Shown here piece by piece: positions 1 to 8,813 of a DNA stretch of 64,000 nt. Source of the DNA: DASUBN01 sp036000105 (lineage in GTDB: Bacteria; Pseudomonadota; Gammaproteobacteria; Natronospirales; REEB76); the NCBI GenBank assembly GCA_036000105.1, contig DASYGE010000012.1, positions 186,001 to 250,000 of the forward strand. The letters run 5' to 3'. Positions within the stretch are counted from its first letter, which is position 1; each line of letters starts with the position of its first letter. A model generated the notes under the pieces. It did no database searches and had not been told where the DNA came from. It saw only the letters and a list, made by a program, of their open reading frames with translations. Both the position numbers and the translations under genes were made by a program.

Positions 1-97
1 GGAGGGCCGCGTAGGCGTTCACTGCGCCGGCCACCTGCAAGGGGCGTTCGGCGGCCAACGCGGACCAGAAGCGTACGCCTGCGGAGACTTGAGTCAT
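1..97 (-). CDS. prpB: Methylisocitrate lyase, N-terminal part (runs off window)
   Basis: Only the first 32 codons are inside the window; the gene continues beyond position 1. The peptide has the PrpB-type opening (SAGVRFWSALAAERPLQVAG, then AVNAYAAL), which precedes the first strand of the isocitrate-lyase-family barrel. PrpB cleaves 2-methylisocitrate to pyruvate and succinate in the methylcitrate cycle of propionyl-CoA breakdown. The ATG at 97 has an AAGGA ribosome site about seven bases upstream. The gene lies 87 bases downstream of the acrylyl-CoA-reductase-like gene on the same strand, which fits a propionate role. No catalytic residue is visible in this fragment, so the call rests on N-terminal similarity and context. 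Confidence 0.72.
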   Translation of the reverse strand, partial: MTQVSAGVRFWSALAAERPLQVAGAVNAYAAL

Positions 98-184
98 GGA
101 CTGTCCTTAACAGAAGGTTCCGGGACGGCTGGAATGGGGAGCCGCGTATTTTACCGGTTTGGGCGGTACGCGGCTAATGGCCGC

Positions 185-1180
185 TTAGCCGCCGATATCC
201 ACGACGATGCGACCCCGGTGCCTGCCCTCGAGCACCTTGGGGAACACCTGCGGCAAGTTGTCGAAGCTCACGGTCTCACCGGCGATGAGTGGGAGCTTCG
301 TAGGCTTGAGGTCCCCGGCGATGCGTTGCCATACCTTGAGGCGCAACGCCCGGGGCGTGGCCATGGAGTTGATGCCGAGCAAGTTCACGCCGCGCAGGAT
401 GAAAGGCATCACCGTGGTATGCAGCTCGTGGCTGCCAGCGAGGCCGATGGACGTGATGCTGCCCCACCAGTCCACGGTGCGGGTGAGCCAGGTGAGCATC
501 TCGCCGCCCACGTTGTCGATGGCGCCCTGCCACTGGGCACGCTCCAGGGGGCGCGAACCGTAATCGATCTCGCCGCGCAGCAGGATACTGCTGGCGCCGA
601 GCTGCTTCAGGTAATCCTGGGATTCGCGTTTGCCGGTGACCGCCACCACTTCATACCCGCGGCGGGCGAGCATGTTCACGGCGATACTGCCGACCCCGCC
701 GGTGGCACCGGTGACGACCACTGGTCCGCCCTTAGGCTTTAGACCGTTGTGTTCCATTCGGTGGATGGCGAGAGCCGCGGTGAAACCCGCGGTGCCGATC
801 ATCATAGCGCTCTTGGGCGTATATCCCTTGGGGATGGGTATCACCCATTCGCCCTTCACCCGAGCATACTCGGCGTAACCGCCGTCGTGTTCCTCGCTGA
901 GACCGGATCCGGTCACCAGCACCTTCTGGCCCTTCTTGAACCGCTTGTCACTGGACGACACCACGGTGCCCGCGAGATCGATGCCGCCCACCAGCGGGAA
1001 GCGCCTGAGGATCTTGCCCTTGCCCGTGGCAGCCAGCGCGTCCTTGTAATTCACGCTGGAGTAAGCGACCTTGACCACCACCTCACCGGGGCTCAGGTCC
1101 TCCAGGCTAATCTGCTCGAAGCGCGCGACCACCTGTTTCTCGATCTGGTGTATGCGATACGTGGTGAACGTCTTGTCCAT
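185..1180 (-). CDS. acuI: Acrylyl-CoA reductase / YhdH-family quinone oxidoreductase
   Basis: A 331-residue medium-chain dehydrogenase/reductase of the YhdH/AcuI branch. The N-terminal GroES-like fold carries SSVNYKDALAATGKG and PLVGGIDLAGTV, typical of this zinc-free group, and the nucleotide-binding half has VVVTGATGGVGSIAVNML. Length matches the family (about 325-330). AcuI reduces acryloyl-CoA to propionyl-CoA with NADPH; other YhdH proteins are annotated only as quinone oxidoreductases. The following prpB start makes the propionyl-CoA role more likely. The start has a GAGGAG site six to seven bases upstream. Confidence 0.85.
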   Translation of the reverse strand: MDKTFTTYRIHQIEKQVVARFEQISLEDLSPGEVVVKVAYSSVNYKDALAATGKGKILRRFPLVGGIDLAGTVVSSSDKRFKKGQKVLVTGSGLSEEHDGGYAEYARVKGEWVIPIPKGYTPKSAMMIGTAGFTAALAIHRMEHNGLKPKGGPVVVTGATGGVGSIAVNMLARRGYEVVAVTGKRESQDYLKQLGASSILLRGEIDYGSRPLERAQWQGAIDNVGGEMLTWLTRTVDWWGSITSIGLAGSHELHTTVMPFILRGVNLLGINSMATPRALRLKVWQRIAGDLKPTKLPLIAGETVSFDNLPQVFPKVLEGRHRGRIVVDIGG

Positions 1181-1232
1181 GGGCGACTCCTCGGGGATGC
1201 GCTTATTCTGTCACAGTTCACTAGCCCTCCCT

Positions 1233-1264
1233 AAAAAAGGAAAACCCCGGTATGACCGGGGTTT
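1233..1264 (-). terminator. Rho-independent terminator of the outer-membrane barrel gene
   Basis: Inverted repeat AAACCCCGG / CCGGGGTTT with a five-base loop (TATGA). On the minus strand it is followed by a T-rich run (TTTTCCTTTTTT). It begins 26 bases after the stop codon of the gene ending at 1291. Confidence 0.85.
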
Positions 1265-1290
1265 CCTGGCACCTCCATGCCTCTCTATCC

Positions 1291-1851
1291 TCAGAATACG
1301 TAACGCACGCCGAGCTGGAAATCATTCTCGTCGGAGTTGTTGGAATAGCTCGCGAACAGCCGCCACTGCTCGGTGAGGCTGTAGAGCCCCTTCACCGTCA
1401 AGGTGTTCTCGGTGTTGCTGTTGATGTCGCTGTGCTGCACGAGTCCGTCCAGCTCGAACTTGGGCGCCAGCATGGCCCGCAAGCCGCCATCTATGCCCCA
1501 GCCATTGTGGCTACCTGCGTTGGTCACGTGCTGGCCCAGGAACGACAAGTCGGCGATGAAGTCGATCTTGTCGTTGATGCCGGTGTAGTAACCGACCGAC
1601 GCGCCATAGCGGTTGTCAGTGATGCCGCAGCAGGAAGCGTTGCTAAGCAAACCCGATATGCGCCAGTTGGACTGCAGTTCGTAGGAACCGTCCACCAGCA
1701 CGCCGGTGAGGTCGGAACCGCCGCCACTGGGGTTCTCGCTCAGATACGCGCCTTCGGCGTAATCGTAGCTGAACGGATCGGGTTGATCCGCGTAAGCAGC
1801 AAGCGGCAAACACGCTGACACGACCGCGATAAGTACTATGCGCTTCAACAT
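1291..1851 (-). CDS. Small outer-membrane beta-barrel protein
   Basis: A 186-residue exported protein. The signal peptide (MLKRIVLIAVVSACLPLAAYA) is followed by an OmpA-like/porin-like barrel of alternating amphipathic strands that ends in the aromatic C-terminus RYVF, the BAM recognition signal. Strands such as GASVGYYTGINDKIDFIADL and FELDGLVQHSDI fit an eight-stranded barrel. The upstream in-frame ATG at 1905 is rejected because AGGAGAG lies at the right distance from 1851 and the signal peptide begins there. No ligand or enzyme motif is visible; function unknown. Confidence 0.75.
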   Translation of the reverse strand: MLKRIVLIAVVSACLPLAAYADQPDPFSYDYAEGAYLSENPSGGGSDLTGVLVDGSYELQSNWRISGLLSNASCCGITDNRYGASVGYYTGINDKIDFIADLSFLGQHVTNAGSHNGWGIDGGLRAMLAPKFELDGLVQHSDINSNTENTLTVKGLYSLTEQWRLFASYSNNSDENDFQLGVRYVF

Positions 1852-2018
1852 GGTTTCTCTCCTCGTTGCGGACAGCGCGCTCGCGCGCGCCGCCGGTTCA
1901 CTCATGTGTGCGCACTATAAACGCCGGGTACAGGACTCCGTTGTCAGCAATTGACATAAACGCCGCACCTCGCACCCGAAGTGTGACGCAGTTATCGAAG
2001 AAAAATGCTTGGGTTAAA

Positions 2019-4442
2019 TCAGCTCGCGCGCTTGCGCGCGCCGATGGAAAGACGCAGGGCGTTCGCCATCTCCATGCCGTTCTGGAAACGCGCGTCCGGA
2101 TCCTTCTGCAAGGCCCGATCCACCACCACCTTGATGGTGGGCGGGATATCCGGACGCAGGAAAGTCACATCCGGGTGCGGTTCATTGGCGATCTTGAACA
2201 GGAGCCCCGTGAGCGAAGGCGCCTCGAACGGCAGTTCACCGCGTAGCAGCTGGTAGAAGGTGACGCCCAGGGAATACAGGTCGCTGCGCCCGTCCAGCTT
2301 CTTCTCGCCCGAGACCTGCTCCGGTGACATATACAAGGGGCTGCCGAGTATGGTGCCGGTCTTGGTGCGGCTGAGATCCGTGAGGCCCGCGATGCCGAAG
2401 TCGGTGATCTTCACCCGGCCGGAGCTGCGCTCATACATGATGTTCGCCGGCTTGATGTCGCGGTGCACCACGTGGTGCTTGTGGGCGTAATCCAGCGCCT
2501 CGGCGATCTTGACGGCCACGGCGCCAGCTTCCTGCATGGGCAGGAGTTCACCTGAGGTGGTGTGCTTCTGCAGCGACTCGCCCGGCACGAAGTCCATTGC
2601 GATGTAGGCCAGCCCCTGGTCTTCGCCCACGTCGTAGATGGTGACGATATTGGGGTGGTTCAGCCGGCCCGCGGTCTCGGCCTCGCGGAAGAAACGGTCA
2701 TGGGCATCCTTCAGGGTGGCGCCCTGGAACTCATCCGCCAGCGCCATGGTCTTGATGGCCACCTGCCGGCCGATCTTCGCGTCCTTGCCCAGATACACCA
2801 CGCCCATGGCACCGCGGCCCAGTTCCCGCACCAGCTCATAGCGCCCCAGCATGGGCTTCTGCAAGCCGCCGCTGGACAAGGCGCGCGACAACACGCCGGC
2901 GGCGTTCGTGCGCGTCAGGGTCGGTGTGCTCTCCAACTGGCGCATATGCTCCAGATGATCGGCCAGGCCCTCATGGCCCGGATCGATCTGCTGCAGGTAG
3001 TAGTACACCTCCAGCGCCTGGCTGTAGCGGCGGCCGCGCTCGTGCTCCTGGCCGAGCGCCATGAGGTTCTCGCTCAGCAGGCGCGAAGGCTCGCACAGAC
3101 GGAAGCGGGTCAAGGCCTGATCGAAGCGGTTCAGGGCCTGCATGGCCAAGGCCAGCTCGCGATTGGTCTCGGACATGGCGCTGCGGGAGACACCGCTGCG
3201 TTCGCGCAGGAAATCAAGGCCCGCCAGAGTCGCGTGCCCGAACAGCAGCAGCAGGAACGGCAGTATCAACGGCAGCCACAGGGACTGGGACAGGAGCGGC
3301 ACGTATTCGCCGTTGAGCAGGGCCACACCCAGGAACGCGCTGACTGCGATGCCGATCACATCGCTCAGGCGCGGCAGCAGCAGCATGAGATACAGGCCGA
3401 CCAGCAGGGTGAGCAGCGCGCGCATGCCCCACACCCAGAACGGCGCGGACACGAGGTCGGAACTGAGCAGGCCCGACGCGAGGCGGGCTTCGCGCAACAC
3501 CGGCGCTGCGGCCCCGCCCGTGAGACCCACCAGCACGGTCTTGCCCGCCAGGCGCTCCGGCTGGACGGTGCCGGTGATCACGTCGTCGTAACTGTATTGC
3601 GGCACGCTGGAGACGGCGTGGCTATCTCGCAGCAGCACTTGCAGATGCCGGTCGGTGCCAATGGTGTTGCCGCCGAGCGTCACGCCACCCAGGGTATGGA
3701 TGCCGATGGTGCTCGCGTCCACATCCAGTTGGGCGGCCGCGGCCAGCAAGGCGAGCGAAGCGATGGCGTGGCTGTCCGATTGCACCAGGAGCGGCAGCTC
3801 CTGGGAGACGGTATCGCTCTCGCTGAGATAACCCACGCCGTGGGCCGCGTGCGCGAACAGCGGCAGCGGCGGACGCAGATCCACCTGCGGCGCGCTGGAG
3901 GCGTCCACCTGCAAGGCGAAAGACGGGCTGCCGCTGTCGTTGGGAGCGGCAGCATCGGCCACCACGTCGCCGGGTGCCGCGAGCAGTACATGCCCAGAGC
4001 GCAGGATGCTGGCGGCCAATATCGAATCCGTATCCAAAGCGGCCTCTGCCTCATCCAGCTTGGCCTTGACGGAGGCGGAGCCCGTCTCGGGATCGGTGCT
4101 GAGGGTCTTAAGCTGGCCGAGATAATCCAGGGCCGCGGCGTTCTGCGGCGCGGAGAGATCTAGGCTGAGGGCCACCGCTTCCGCCTTGTCGGCGGTGAGG
4201 GTATCCACGAGCTTCGCGATATAACTGCGCGGCCAGGGCCAGGGGCCGTACTTGCGCAATGCGGCCGCATCGATGGCCACCACCGCCACCTGCGAATCCG
4301 GCGCACGATGCGGCGCCAGGGTCTCGCCGGCCCCATAACCAGCCCACTCCATGCCCATGCCACCCCGTAGCAGCGCGAACAGGGTCAGGGCGAAGATCAG
4401 CGCCAGCCCCCAGAGCGTCTTGTTCTTTAACAGCGCCAACAT
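2019..4442 (-). CDS. CHASE2-domain transmembrane serine/threonine protein kinase
   Basis: An 807-residue receptor-type kinase. Order: an N-terminal membrane helix (about 8-28), a periplasmic CHASE2 sensor (about 35-330, with the family motif WPWPRSYIAKLVDTL), two to three membrane helices (about 340-410), a short linker with a TPR-like stretch (ALEVYYYLQQIDPGHEGL), and a C-terminal Hanks-type kinase (about 535-800). The kinase core looks active: glycine loop LGRGAMGVVYLGKD, catalytic lysine in VAIKTM, HRDIKPAN, DFG, and the activation segment GSPLYMSPEQ. The CHASE2 ligand is unknown. No phosphatase or obvious substrate gene is adjacent. Confidence 0.93.
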   Translation of the reverse strand: MLALLKNKTLWGLALIFALTLFALLRGGMGMEWAGYGAGETLAPHRAPDSQVAVVAIDAAALRKYGPWPWPRSYIAKLVDTLTADKAEAVALSLDLSAPQNAAALDYLGQLKTLSTDPETGSASVKAKLDEAEAALDTDSILAASILRSGHVLLAAPGDVVADAAAPNDSGSPSFALQVDASSAPQVDLRPPLPLFAHAAHGVGYLSESDTVSQELPLLVQSDSHAIASLALLAAAAQLDVDASTIGIHTLGGVTLGGNTIGTDRHLQVLLRDSHAVSSVPQYSYDDVITGTVQPERLAGKTVLVGLTGGAAAPVLREARLASGLLSSDLVSAPFWVWGMRALLTLLVGLYLMLLLPRLSDVIGIAVSAFLGVALLNGEYVPLLSQSLWLPLILPFLLLLFGHATLAGLDFLRERSGVSRSAMSETNRELALAMQALNRFDQALTRFRLCEPSRLLSENLMALGQEHERGRRYSQALEVYYYLQQIDPGHEGLADHLEHMRQLESTPTLTRTNAAGVLSRALSSGGLQKPMLGRYELVRELGRGAMGVVYLGKDAKIGRQVAIKTMALADEFQGATLKDAHDRFFREAETAGRLNHPNIVTIYDVGEDQGLAYIAMDFVPGESLQKHTTSGELLPMQEAGAVAVKIAEALDYAHKHHVVHRDIKPANIMYERSSGRVKITDFGIAGLTDLSRTKTGTILGSPLYMSPEQVSGEKKLDGRSDLYSLGVTFYQLLRGELPFEAPSLTGLLFKIANEPHPDVTFLRPDIPPTIKVVVDRALQKDPDARFQNGMEMANALRLSIGARKRAS

Positions 4443-4690
4443 CGCTTAGGTACCCAATGTCATGACGGGGTCATGCCTGTGAAAAGCGGAAACAACCCTT
4501 TAAAACCCATACTGCCTTCCCCAGAAGGACCGCGCGCTGGGGTGGGTTTTCCATAACCAGATTTTACAAGGGTAACCGAATTTCCCAAATCCCACACCCG
4601 GGGCTGCTTGAGCCTGCGGCCCCCTGGGCCCAGGAGGAGACGCAGCCGGCAGCGGGCGCGATCCTCCGCGATGCCCTGCGGCAGGCGCCC

Positions 4691-5113
4691 TCAGCGGCGC
4701 GCCCTGAGGTTCAAGCTCAGGCATTCCCACAGATTGCGCCCCCCATCGGCCGCCAGCAGCAGTGCGAAACCGGCGAAGCTGTCAAAACTGTCATTTGCCG
4801 CCACCAGTGTGAGCGTCAGCAACGTCACCGCTGCCGGTACAGCGAAACTCGCGTACACCAGCAGGGAACGACGCGGCACATGGGTCTCAGGCAGGAACTG
4901 CCCATGGCGCGGCATCACCGCGAACGCCATGAGCGAGAGCGGCACCACCGCCGCAGTGAGCCAGAGCACTCGCCGGTCCGCTTCCGCCGCCGGCACCCAC
5001 AGGGATGCCTGCAAGAGCAGTAGCGCGAGGCCCACGAGATCCAGCGTCGCCGCCAAGGCATGCAGGCGCGCGATGCTGAGCGTCTTGCCGGCCGCGCTTG
5101 CGGGAGCGTTCAT
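4691..5113 (-). CDS. Four-helix membrane protein, function unknown
   Basis: A 140-residue hydrophobic protein with about four predicted membrane segments (near residues 20-38, 50-68, 84-106 and 115-130) and an arginine-rich tail. I do not recognise a family. The stop of the next upstream membrane gene (5118) lies four bases before its start, so the two are probably co-transcribed and translationally linked. The 248 bases separating it from the kinase start at 4442 hold no convincing gene. Confidence 0.6.
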   Translation of the reverse strand: MNAPASAAGKTLSIARLHALAATLDLVGLALLLLQASLWVPAAEADRRVLWLTAAVVPLSLMAFAVMPRHGQFLPETHVPRRSLLVYASFAVPAAVTLLTLTLVAANDSFDSFAGFALLLAADGGRNLWECLSLNLRARR

Positions 5114-5117
5114 AGGT

Positions 5118-5462
5118 TCAAGCTCGCAACCAGCCGACGGTCATGAGCAGGATAGCGGTGAGGGCGAAAGCCGCATGCAAGGCCACCACCGCCAGGGGCA
5201 ACCTCTGGCGTGATGCCCTGAAAGTGAACAGCAGCAGTCCACCGCAAGCCGCCAGGATGAACACCAAGGTGGCGGTGTTCACCAAGTGGCTGCCGGGATG
5301 GGCCACGTCGTGGATCACCAAGAGCACGATGGCGAGTATCCCCACCGCGCCATGCACCGCGCTCACCGGCAAGGGCGGCACAACGCCGCGTGACTCCAGG
5401 ATCGCGAGAGTCGCGCCGCCGAGAGCCACCAGGAGGAACAGGATCAAGAGGCCAGAGAGCAT
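5118..5462 (-). CDS. Small membrane protein, function unknown
   Basis: A 114-residue protein with about four hydrophobic segments and a conserved-looking loop IHDVAHPGSHL between the second and third, giving histidines near the membrane surface. The internal ATG at 5462 is preferred over 5489 because GGGGA lies upstream of it and the protein then begins directly with a membrane helix. It is followed four bases later by another small membrane protein gene. No family recognised; a redox or metal role for the His-containing loop would be speculation. Confidence 0.55.
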   Translation of the reverse strand: MLSGLLILFLLVALGGATLAILESRGVVPPLPVSAVHGAVGILAIVLLVIHDVAHPGSHLVNTATLVFILAACGGLLLFTFRASRQRLPLAVVALHAAFALTAILLMTVGWLRA

Positions 5463-5524
5463 GCGGCATCCCCGATGACGAGCGCCCATGATACCGAGCC
5501 CCGGGGAAATGCGGGATGGAAAGT

Positions 5525-6811
5525 TCAGTGCCCCGGAGAATAGACCACGCGCCAGATACGCCCCTGCTGCGTGTCACCTATATAGAGTGCGCCATCCGGG
5601 CCTTCCGCGATGCCCATGGGACGGTAGCGCGCGTCACTCGGCGATACCAAGCCGGCGCTGCCCGCGAAACCATCGGCGAACACCTGATAGGGTCCGGAGG
5701 GCTTGCCGTCCTTGAAAGGCAGGAACACCACTTTGTACCCCGCCTGGGGCAACGGCGCACGGTTCCATGAACCGTGGAAGGTGATGAAGGCCCCGCCCTG
5801 GTACTGGGCCGGGAAACCGGAACCCGAATAGAACAGCACCGCTTCCGGCGCCCAATGGCTGGGGAAGGCGGCGATGGGCTGGCCATACTTGCTGCAGTCG
5901 CCGACTTGCTTGCCGTCGCCACCATACTCGGGAGCCTGCACCAGCTTCTGCTGGAACTGATCGTAATAGCAGTAGGGCCAGCCGAAATCATCGCCCTGCT
6001 CCACCCGCAGGAATTCCTCGGCGGGCAGTTCGGCATTCTGCGTGTCGTTGTAAAGCTTCGGCCAGTTATCGCCTAGCTCATCCCGACCCATCTGCAATGC
6101 ATAGAAGGCCTTGGCTGGATTGTTCCAGGTGACCGCCACCGCGTTGCGGATACCGGTGGCGTAATTCAGGCCGTCAGCGGGGAATCTCTGCCCGGTCTTG
6201 TCCGCATCGAAGCGCCAGATGCCGCCGTGTTCTTGGAGCAAGAGGCAAGGACGCTTGCCCGGCGAACCGGGGCTGCGATCATCGTCCTGGCAGGCGTTGG
6301 AAGGCGCGCCCACGTTCACGTACAGGTGCCCGCTGGTATCCAGGGCGATGCTCTTGGCGGCGTGCTCGTCCTGCGCGGGGAAACCGCTCACCACCGTCTC
6401 CGCATTGCTCTGGGGCAGCAGTCGACCGGCCGTCAGGCGGTAACGCAGGACCGTCGTGGGAGTGGCGAAATACAGATAATCCCCATGGATGCCCAGACCT
6501 GAGCCGGCGAAGTCACCGAAGCGCTGCAGGACATCCGCATGGCCGGTGCCGCCCCTGTCGCGCAGCGCGACGATGCCCTTGCCGTCCACGGTCTGCTCGA
6601 GGGCCACATATACATCGCCGCTCGCATCCACCGCGATATGCCGAGCTACACCGAGCTTATCGGCGAACACTGTGGCGCAAAATCCCGCCGGCAGGGTGAT
6701 GCCGCCGATGTCCTTATCGCAGGCGGGTGAAGTCGGCGCCGCATCCAGGCGCAGCCCGGCGGTTGAGAGGGCTGTGAGCAGGAACAGTATGACTGCACGC
6801 CGATGTCTCAT
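5525..6811 (-). CDS. Secreted PQQ-dependent sugar dehydrogenase-like (sorbosone dehydrogenase family) beta-propeller
   Basis: A 428-residue exported protein with a signal peptide (about 1-24), then the GDH/sorbosone-dehydrogenase propeller: LPAGFCATVFADKLGVARHI at the start, repeated D-x-G-D-V-Y-V-A-L blades, the family stretch GDDFGWPYCYYD, the blade GGAFITFHGSWNR, and the closing GPDGALYIGDTQQGRIWRV. Such proteins oxidise sugars or aldehydes in the periplasm with pyrroloquinoline quinone. The substrate cannot be read from the sequence, and no pqq biosynthesis gene is in the window. Cysteines in ACDKD, NACQDD and YCYY may form disulfides. Confidence 0.85.
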   Translation of the reverse strand: MRHRRAVILFLLTALSTAGLRLDAAPTSPACDKDIGGITLPAGFCATVFADKLGVARHIAVDASGDVYVALEQTVDGKGIVALRDRGGTGHADVLQRFGDFAGSGLGIHGDYLYFATPTTVLRYRLTAGRLLPQSNAETVVSGFPAQDEHAAKSIALDTSGHLYVNVGAPSNACQDDDRSPGSPGKRPCLLLQEHGGIWRFDADKTGQRFPADGLNYATGIRNAVAVTWNNPAKAFYALQMGRDELGDNWPKLYNDTQNAELPAEEFLRVEQGDDFGWPYCYYDQFQQKLVQAPEYGGDGKQVGDCSKYGQPIAAFPSHWAPEAVLFYSGSGFPAQYQGGAFITFHGSWNRAPLPQAGYKVVFLPFKDGKPSGPYQVFADGFAGSAGLVSPSDARYRPMGIAEGPDGALYIGDTQQGRIWRVVYSPGH

Positions 6812-6835
6812 GGCTCACTCCCGGATCACGGGATA

Positions 6836-7429
6836 TCACTGGATGATGGTGAAAGGCAGCAGGATGGAGCGGTATATGGAAGGGAACATCTGGGCCGCCG
6901 TGGGCTGGCCCTCGGCCATGGAATCGCCGTTGGCGGCGGCAGAGCCCGCGCCGGCGGTGTTATAGACCGTGAAACCGCCCAGCACCTCATAACTGCCCAC
7001 GGCCAGCTGATTGCTGCTGTCGTCTTTCTGGTTCCAAGTGAAGGTGACGTTCTGGCTCTGACCGGGAGTCAGGGTGATCGAGGTGAAGCCGGTGGTGGGG
7101 CTCTGGCCGTTATCCGAATTCCACACCACGTCGGCGGTGCCCTGCTCGACCACCGCGAAGTTGGATTGCTCGCTGGTGTTGAACCACAGGGTCTGTCTGG
7201 TGGTGCTGCGGTTGCGCACGTTGACGGTGAACTCGATGTTCGTGCCGGTGACGAAGCTGGGCGGCGTGGTGCCACTGGATACGAGGTTGCCGTTGCCGTC
7301 CTCGATCTCGATGTTGGTGACGAACTGCGGCGCATCGGACGCGTTGTTGCTGGTCTGGCTGCAATTGGAGTTGCCGAGCAGCAGCAGGAGAGCGGTGGCC
7401 CCCAACAGGAGGCGGATCAGAAGACGCAT
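6836..7429 (-). CDS. Exported BsuPI-domain (intracellular proteinase inhibitor-like) protein
   Basis: A 197-residue protein with an N-terminal hydrophobic signal ending LLLLLGNSNC. Residues about 35-160 have the BsuPI pattern: FTVNVRNRSTTRQTLWFN, an acidic strand, SITLTPGQSQNVTFTW, then LAVGSYEVLGGFTVY. The domain is named after a Bacillus subtilis proteinase inhibitor and has an immunoglobulin-like fold. The C-terminus adds a hydrophobic segment (FPSIYRSILLPFTIIQ). GNSNC is not a canonical lipobox, so lipidation is uncertain. A GAGG ribosome site precedes the ATG. The gene lies 24 bases upstream of the PQQ-type dehydrogenase on the same strand. Confidence 0.75.
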   Translation of the reverse strand: MRLLIRLLLGATALLLLLGNSNCSQTSNNASDAPQFVTNIEIEDGNGNLVSSGTTPPSFVTGTNIEFTVNVRNRSTTRQTLWFNTSEQSNFAVVEQGTADVVWNSDNGQSPTTGFTSITLTPGQSQNVTFTWNQKDDSSNQLAVGSYEVLGGFTVYNTAGAGSAAANGDSMAEGQPTAAQMFPSIYRSILLPFTIIQ

Positions 7430-7517
7430 TCTTATACCTCGAGTGACGTGACGTGTTTCGCCCTCGAGTATAGCGCCGCCGGACAGCCAGGTTGACCGTC
7501 CGGCGAGTTACAGACTG

Positions 7518-8813
7518 TTACCGGGGCTGGGAATAAGCCGGCGGCAGCGCCGGTGCATCCGCCTTTATGTAAGGCAGGTAGCGGTCACGCAGCTCCGTCT
7601 GGCGGCTGGTCATGGGCATGGGCTTGCCGCGGATGAACACCGCATCCGCGAAACTCGTGAGCTCCAGCGGGTCACCGCTCCATACGACCAGGTCCGCATC
7701 CTTACCGACCTCCAGGCTACCGGTGCTGGCCTCCATGCCATAGATCTTCGCGCCGTTCAGCGTGATGGCCTTAAGGCCCTCTACCCACGGCAGGCCATAG
7801 GCCACGGCGATGCCGGCGAACTGCTTCAGGTTGCGCGCGTTGTGGGAATCGCCAGTTTCGAAGGCGATGAGTACGCCCGCCTTCTGCAGGCGCGCGGCGT
7901 TCTCACGCGTCGAACCCAGGGATTCGAACCGGTCCGGCAGATCCTGCATCGGGTTCATGATCACAGGCACCTTGGCCTTGGCGAGCTCGTCCGCCACCAT
8001 CCAGCCCTCGGCAGCGCCGGAGATGACCAGCTTCAGCTTGAACTCCGCCGCCAGGCGCAGCACCGCCTCGATGTCGCTGGCCCGATCCACCGAGACCACC
8101 ACTGGCAGCTGGCCGTTCACGAACGGCTGAAGCGCCTCGAGGTCGAGATGCGAGAGGTCGTAGGCACGCTGCGCACCCTTGTCGTAGGCGGCGCGGTTGG
8201 CAGAGTAATCCTTGGCATCCTGCAGGGCCTCGCGCAAAGCCAGCAGCGCACCTGCGCGGGAGCCGCCGGCGAGCTTCTTGCCCTGCTCTCCCAGGGTCAC
8301 GAACAGCGCCGCCGGATCCTTGATTACGAAACCGCGGGTATCCCCCAGCTCTATGATCGCGCCGCGGCCATCCAGGATGCTGTTGCCCGCCACCGGCGCC
8401 ACCATGGCCCGGGTAACGCCTTCGATGCGGTTGATGGGGATGAGCACCGAACGCGGGTTGATGGCGTCGGTCACGTCGAAAGCCGCGGTGTAACGCGTGC
8501 TCGTGAGCGCGCTGTCCTGGGTCTCGCTCACCGCGTCCACCTCGTCCACGCCGAACTGGCTCTGGGGGTCGAACATGCCCGGCGTCACCAGCTTGCCGCT
8601 GGCATCGATGCGCGTGACCCCCGCTGGTACGACCACGTCCGCACCCACCGCGACGATCTTGCCGTCGCGGATGATGACCGTGCCGTGTTCGATCTTGCCT
8701 GCGGCGCCGAGGGTATAGACGGTGCCGCCGGTGATGGCATAGGTATCAGCCAGCGCAGGAGCGGCGGCCAGAGCGGCGAGGCTCATGCCTATATATATGT
8801 ATATGCGTTTCAT
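7518..8813 (-). CDS. Amidohydrolase-fold secreted protein lacking the metal ligands (probable pseudoenzyme)
   Basis: A 431-residue exported protein of the imidazolonepropionase-like amidohydrolase family: signal peptide, beta-sandwich (GGTVYTLGAAGKIEHGTVII), barrel, and the closing GSLEVGKDADLVVWSGDP. The position of the HxH metal motif reads FDPQSQFG, and positions that hold histidines in the coupled paralogue (8813-10213) hold Val/Ser/Gly here (VVVSVDRASDIEAVL, KLVISGAAEG). Metal-dependent hydrolysis by this subunit is therefore unlikely; a structural or regulatory partner role is inferred. Its ATG shares one base with the TGA of the upstream gene, and GGGAGGG in that gene serves as ribosome site. 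A GTG three bases earlier is a possible alternative. Confidence 0.85.
   Translation of the reverse strand: MKRIYIYIGMSLAALAAAPALADTYAITGGTVYTLGAAGKIEHGTVIIRDGKIVAVGADVVVPAGVTRIDASGKLVTPGMFDPQSQFGVDEVDAVSETQDSALTSTRYTAAFDVTDAINPRSVLIPINRIEGVTRAMVAPVAGNSILDGRGAIIELGDTRGFVIKDPAALFVTLGEQGKKLAGGSRAGALLALREALQDAKDYSANRAAYDKGAQRAYDLSHLDLEALQPFVNGQLPVVVSVDRASDIEAVLRLAAEFKLKLVISGAAEGWMVADELAKAKVPVIMNPMQDLPDRFESLGSTRENAARLQKAGVLIAFETGDSHNARNLKQFAGIAVAYGLPWVEGLKAITLNGAKIYGMEASTGSLEVGKDADLVVWSGDPLELTSFADAVFIRGKPMPMTSRQTELRDRYLPYIKADAPALPPAYSQPR

Noticed and set aside
2562..4163. 533-codon open frame on the plus strand opposite the CHASE2 kinase
   Set aside because: GC-rich antisense shadow: composition is Gln/Arg/His-rich, no domain, and the minus-strand kinase is complete.
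4500..4730. Small minus-strand frame in the 248-base gap after the kinase gene start
   Set aside because: Pro/Ala/Arg-rich product, overlaps the end of the next gene, no ribosome site.
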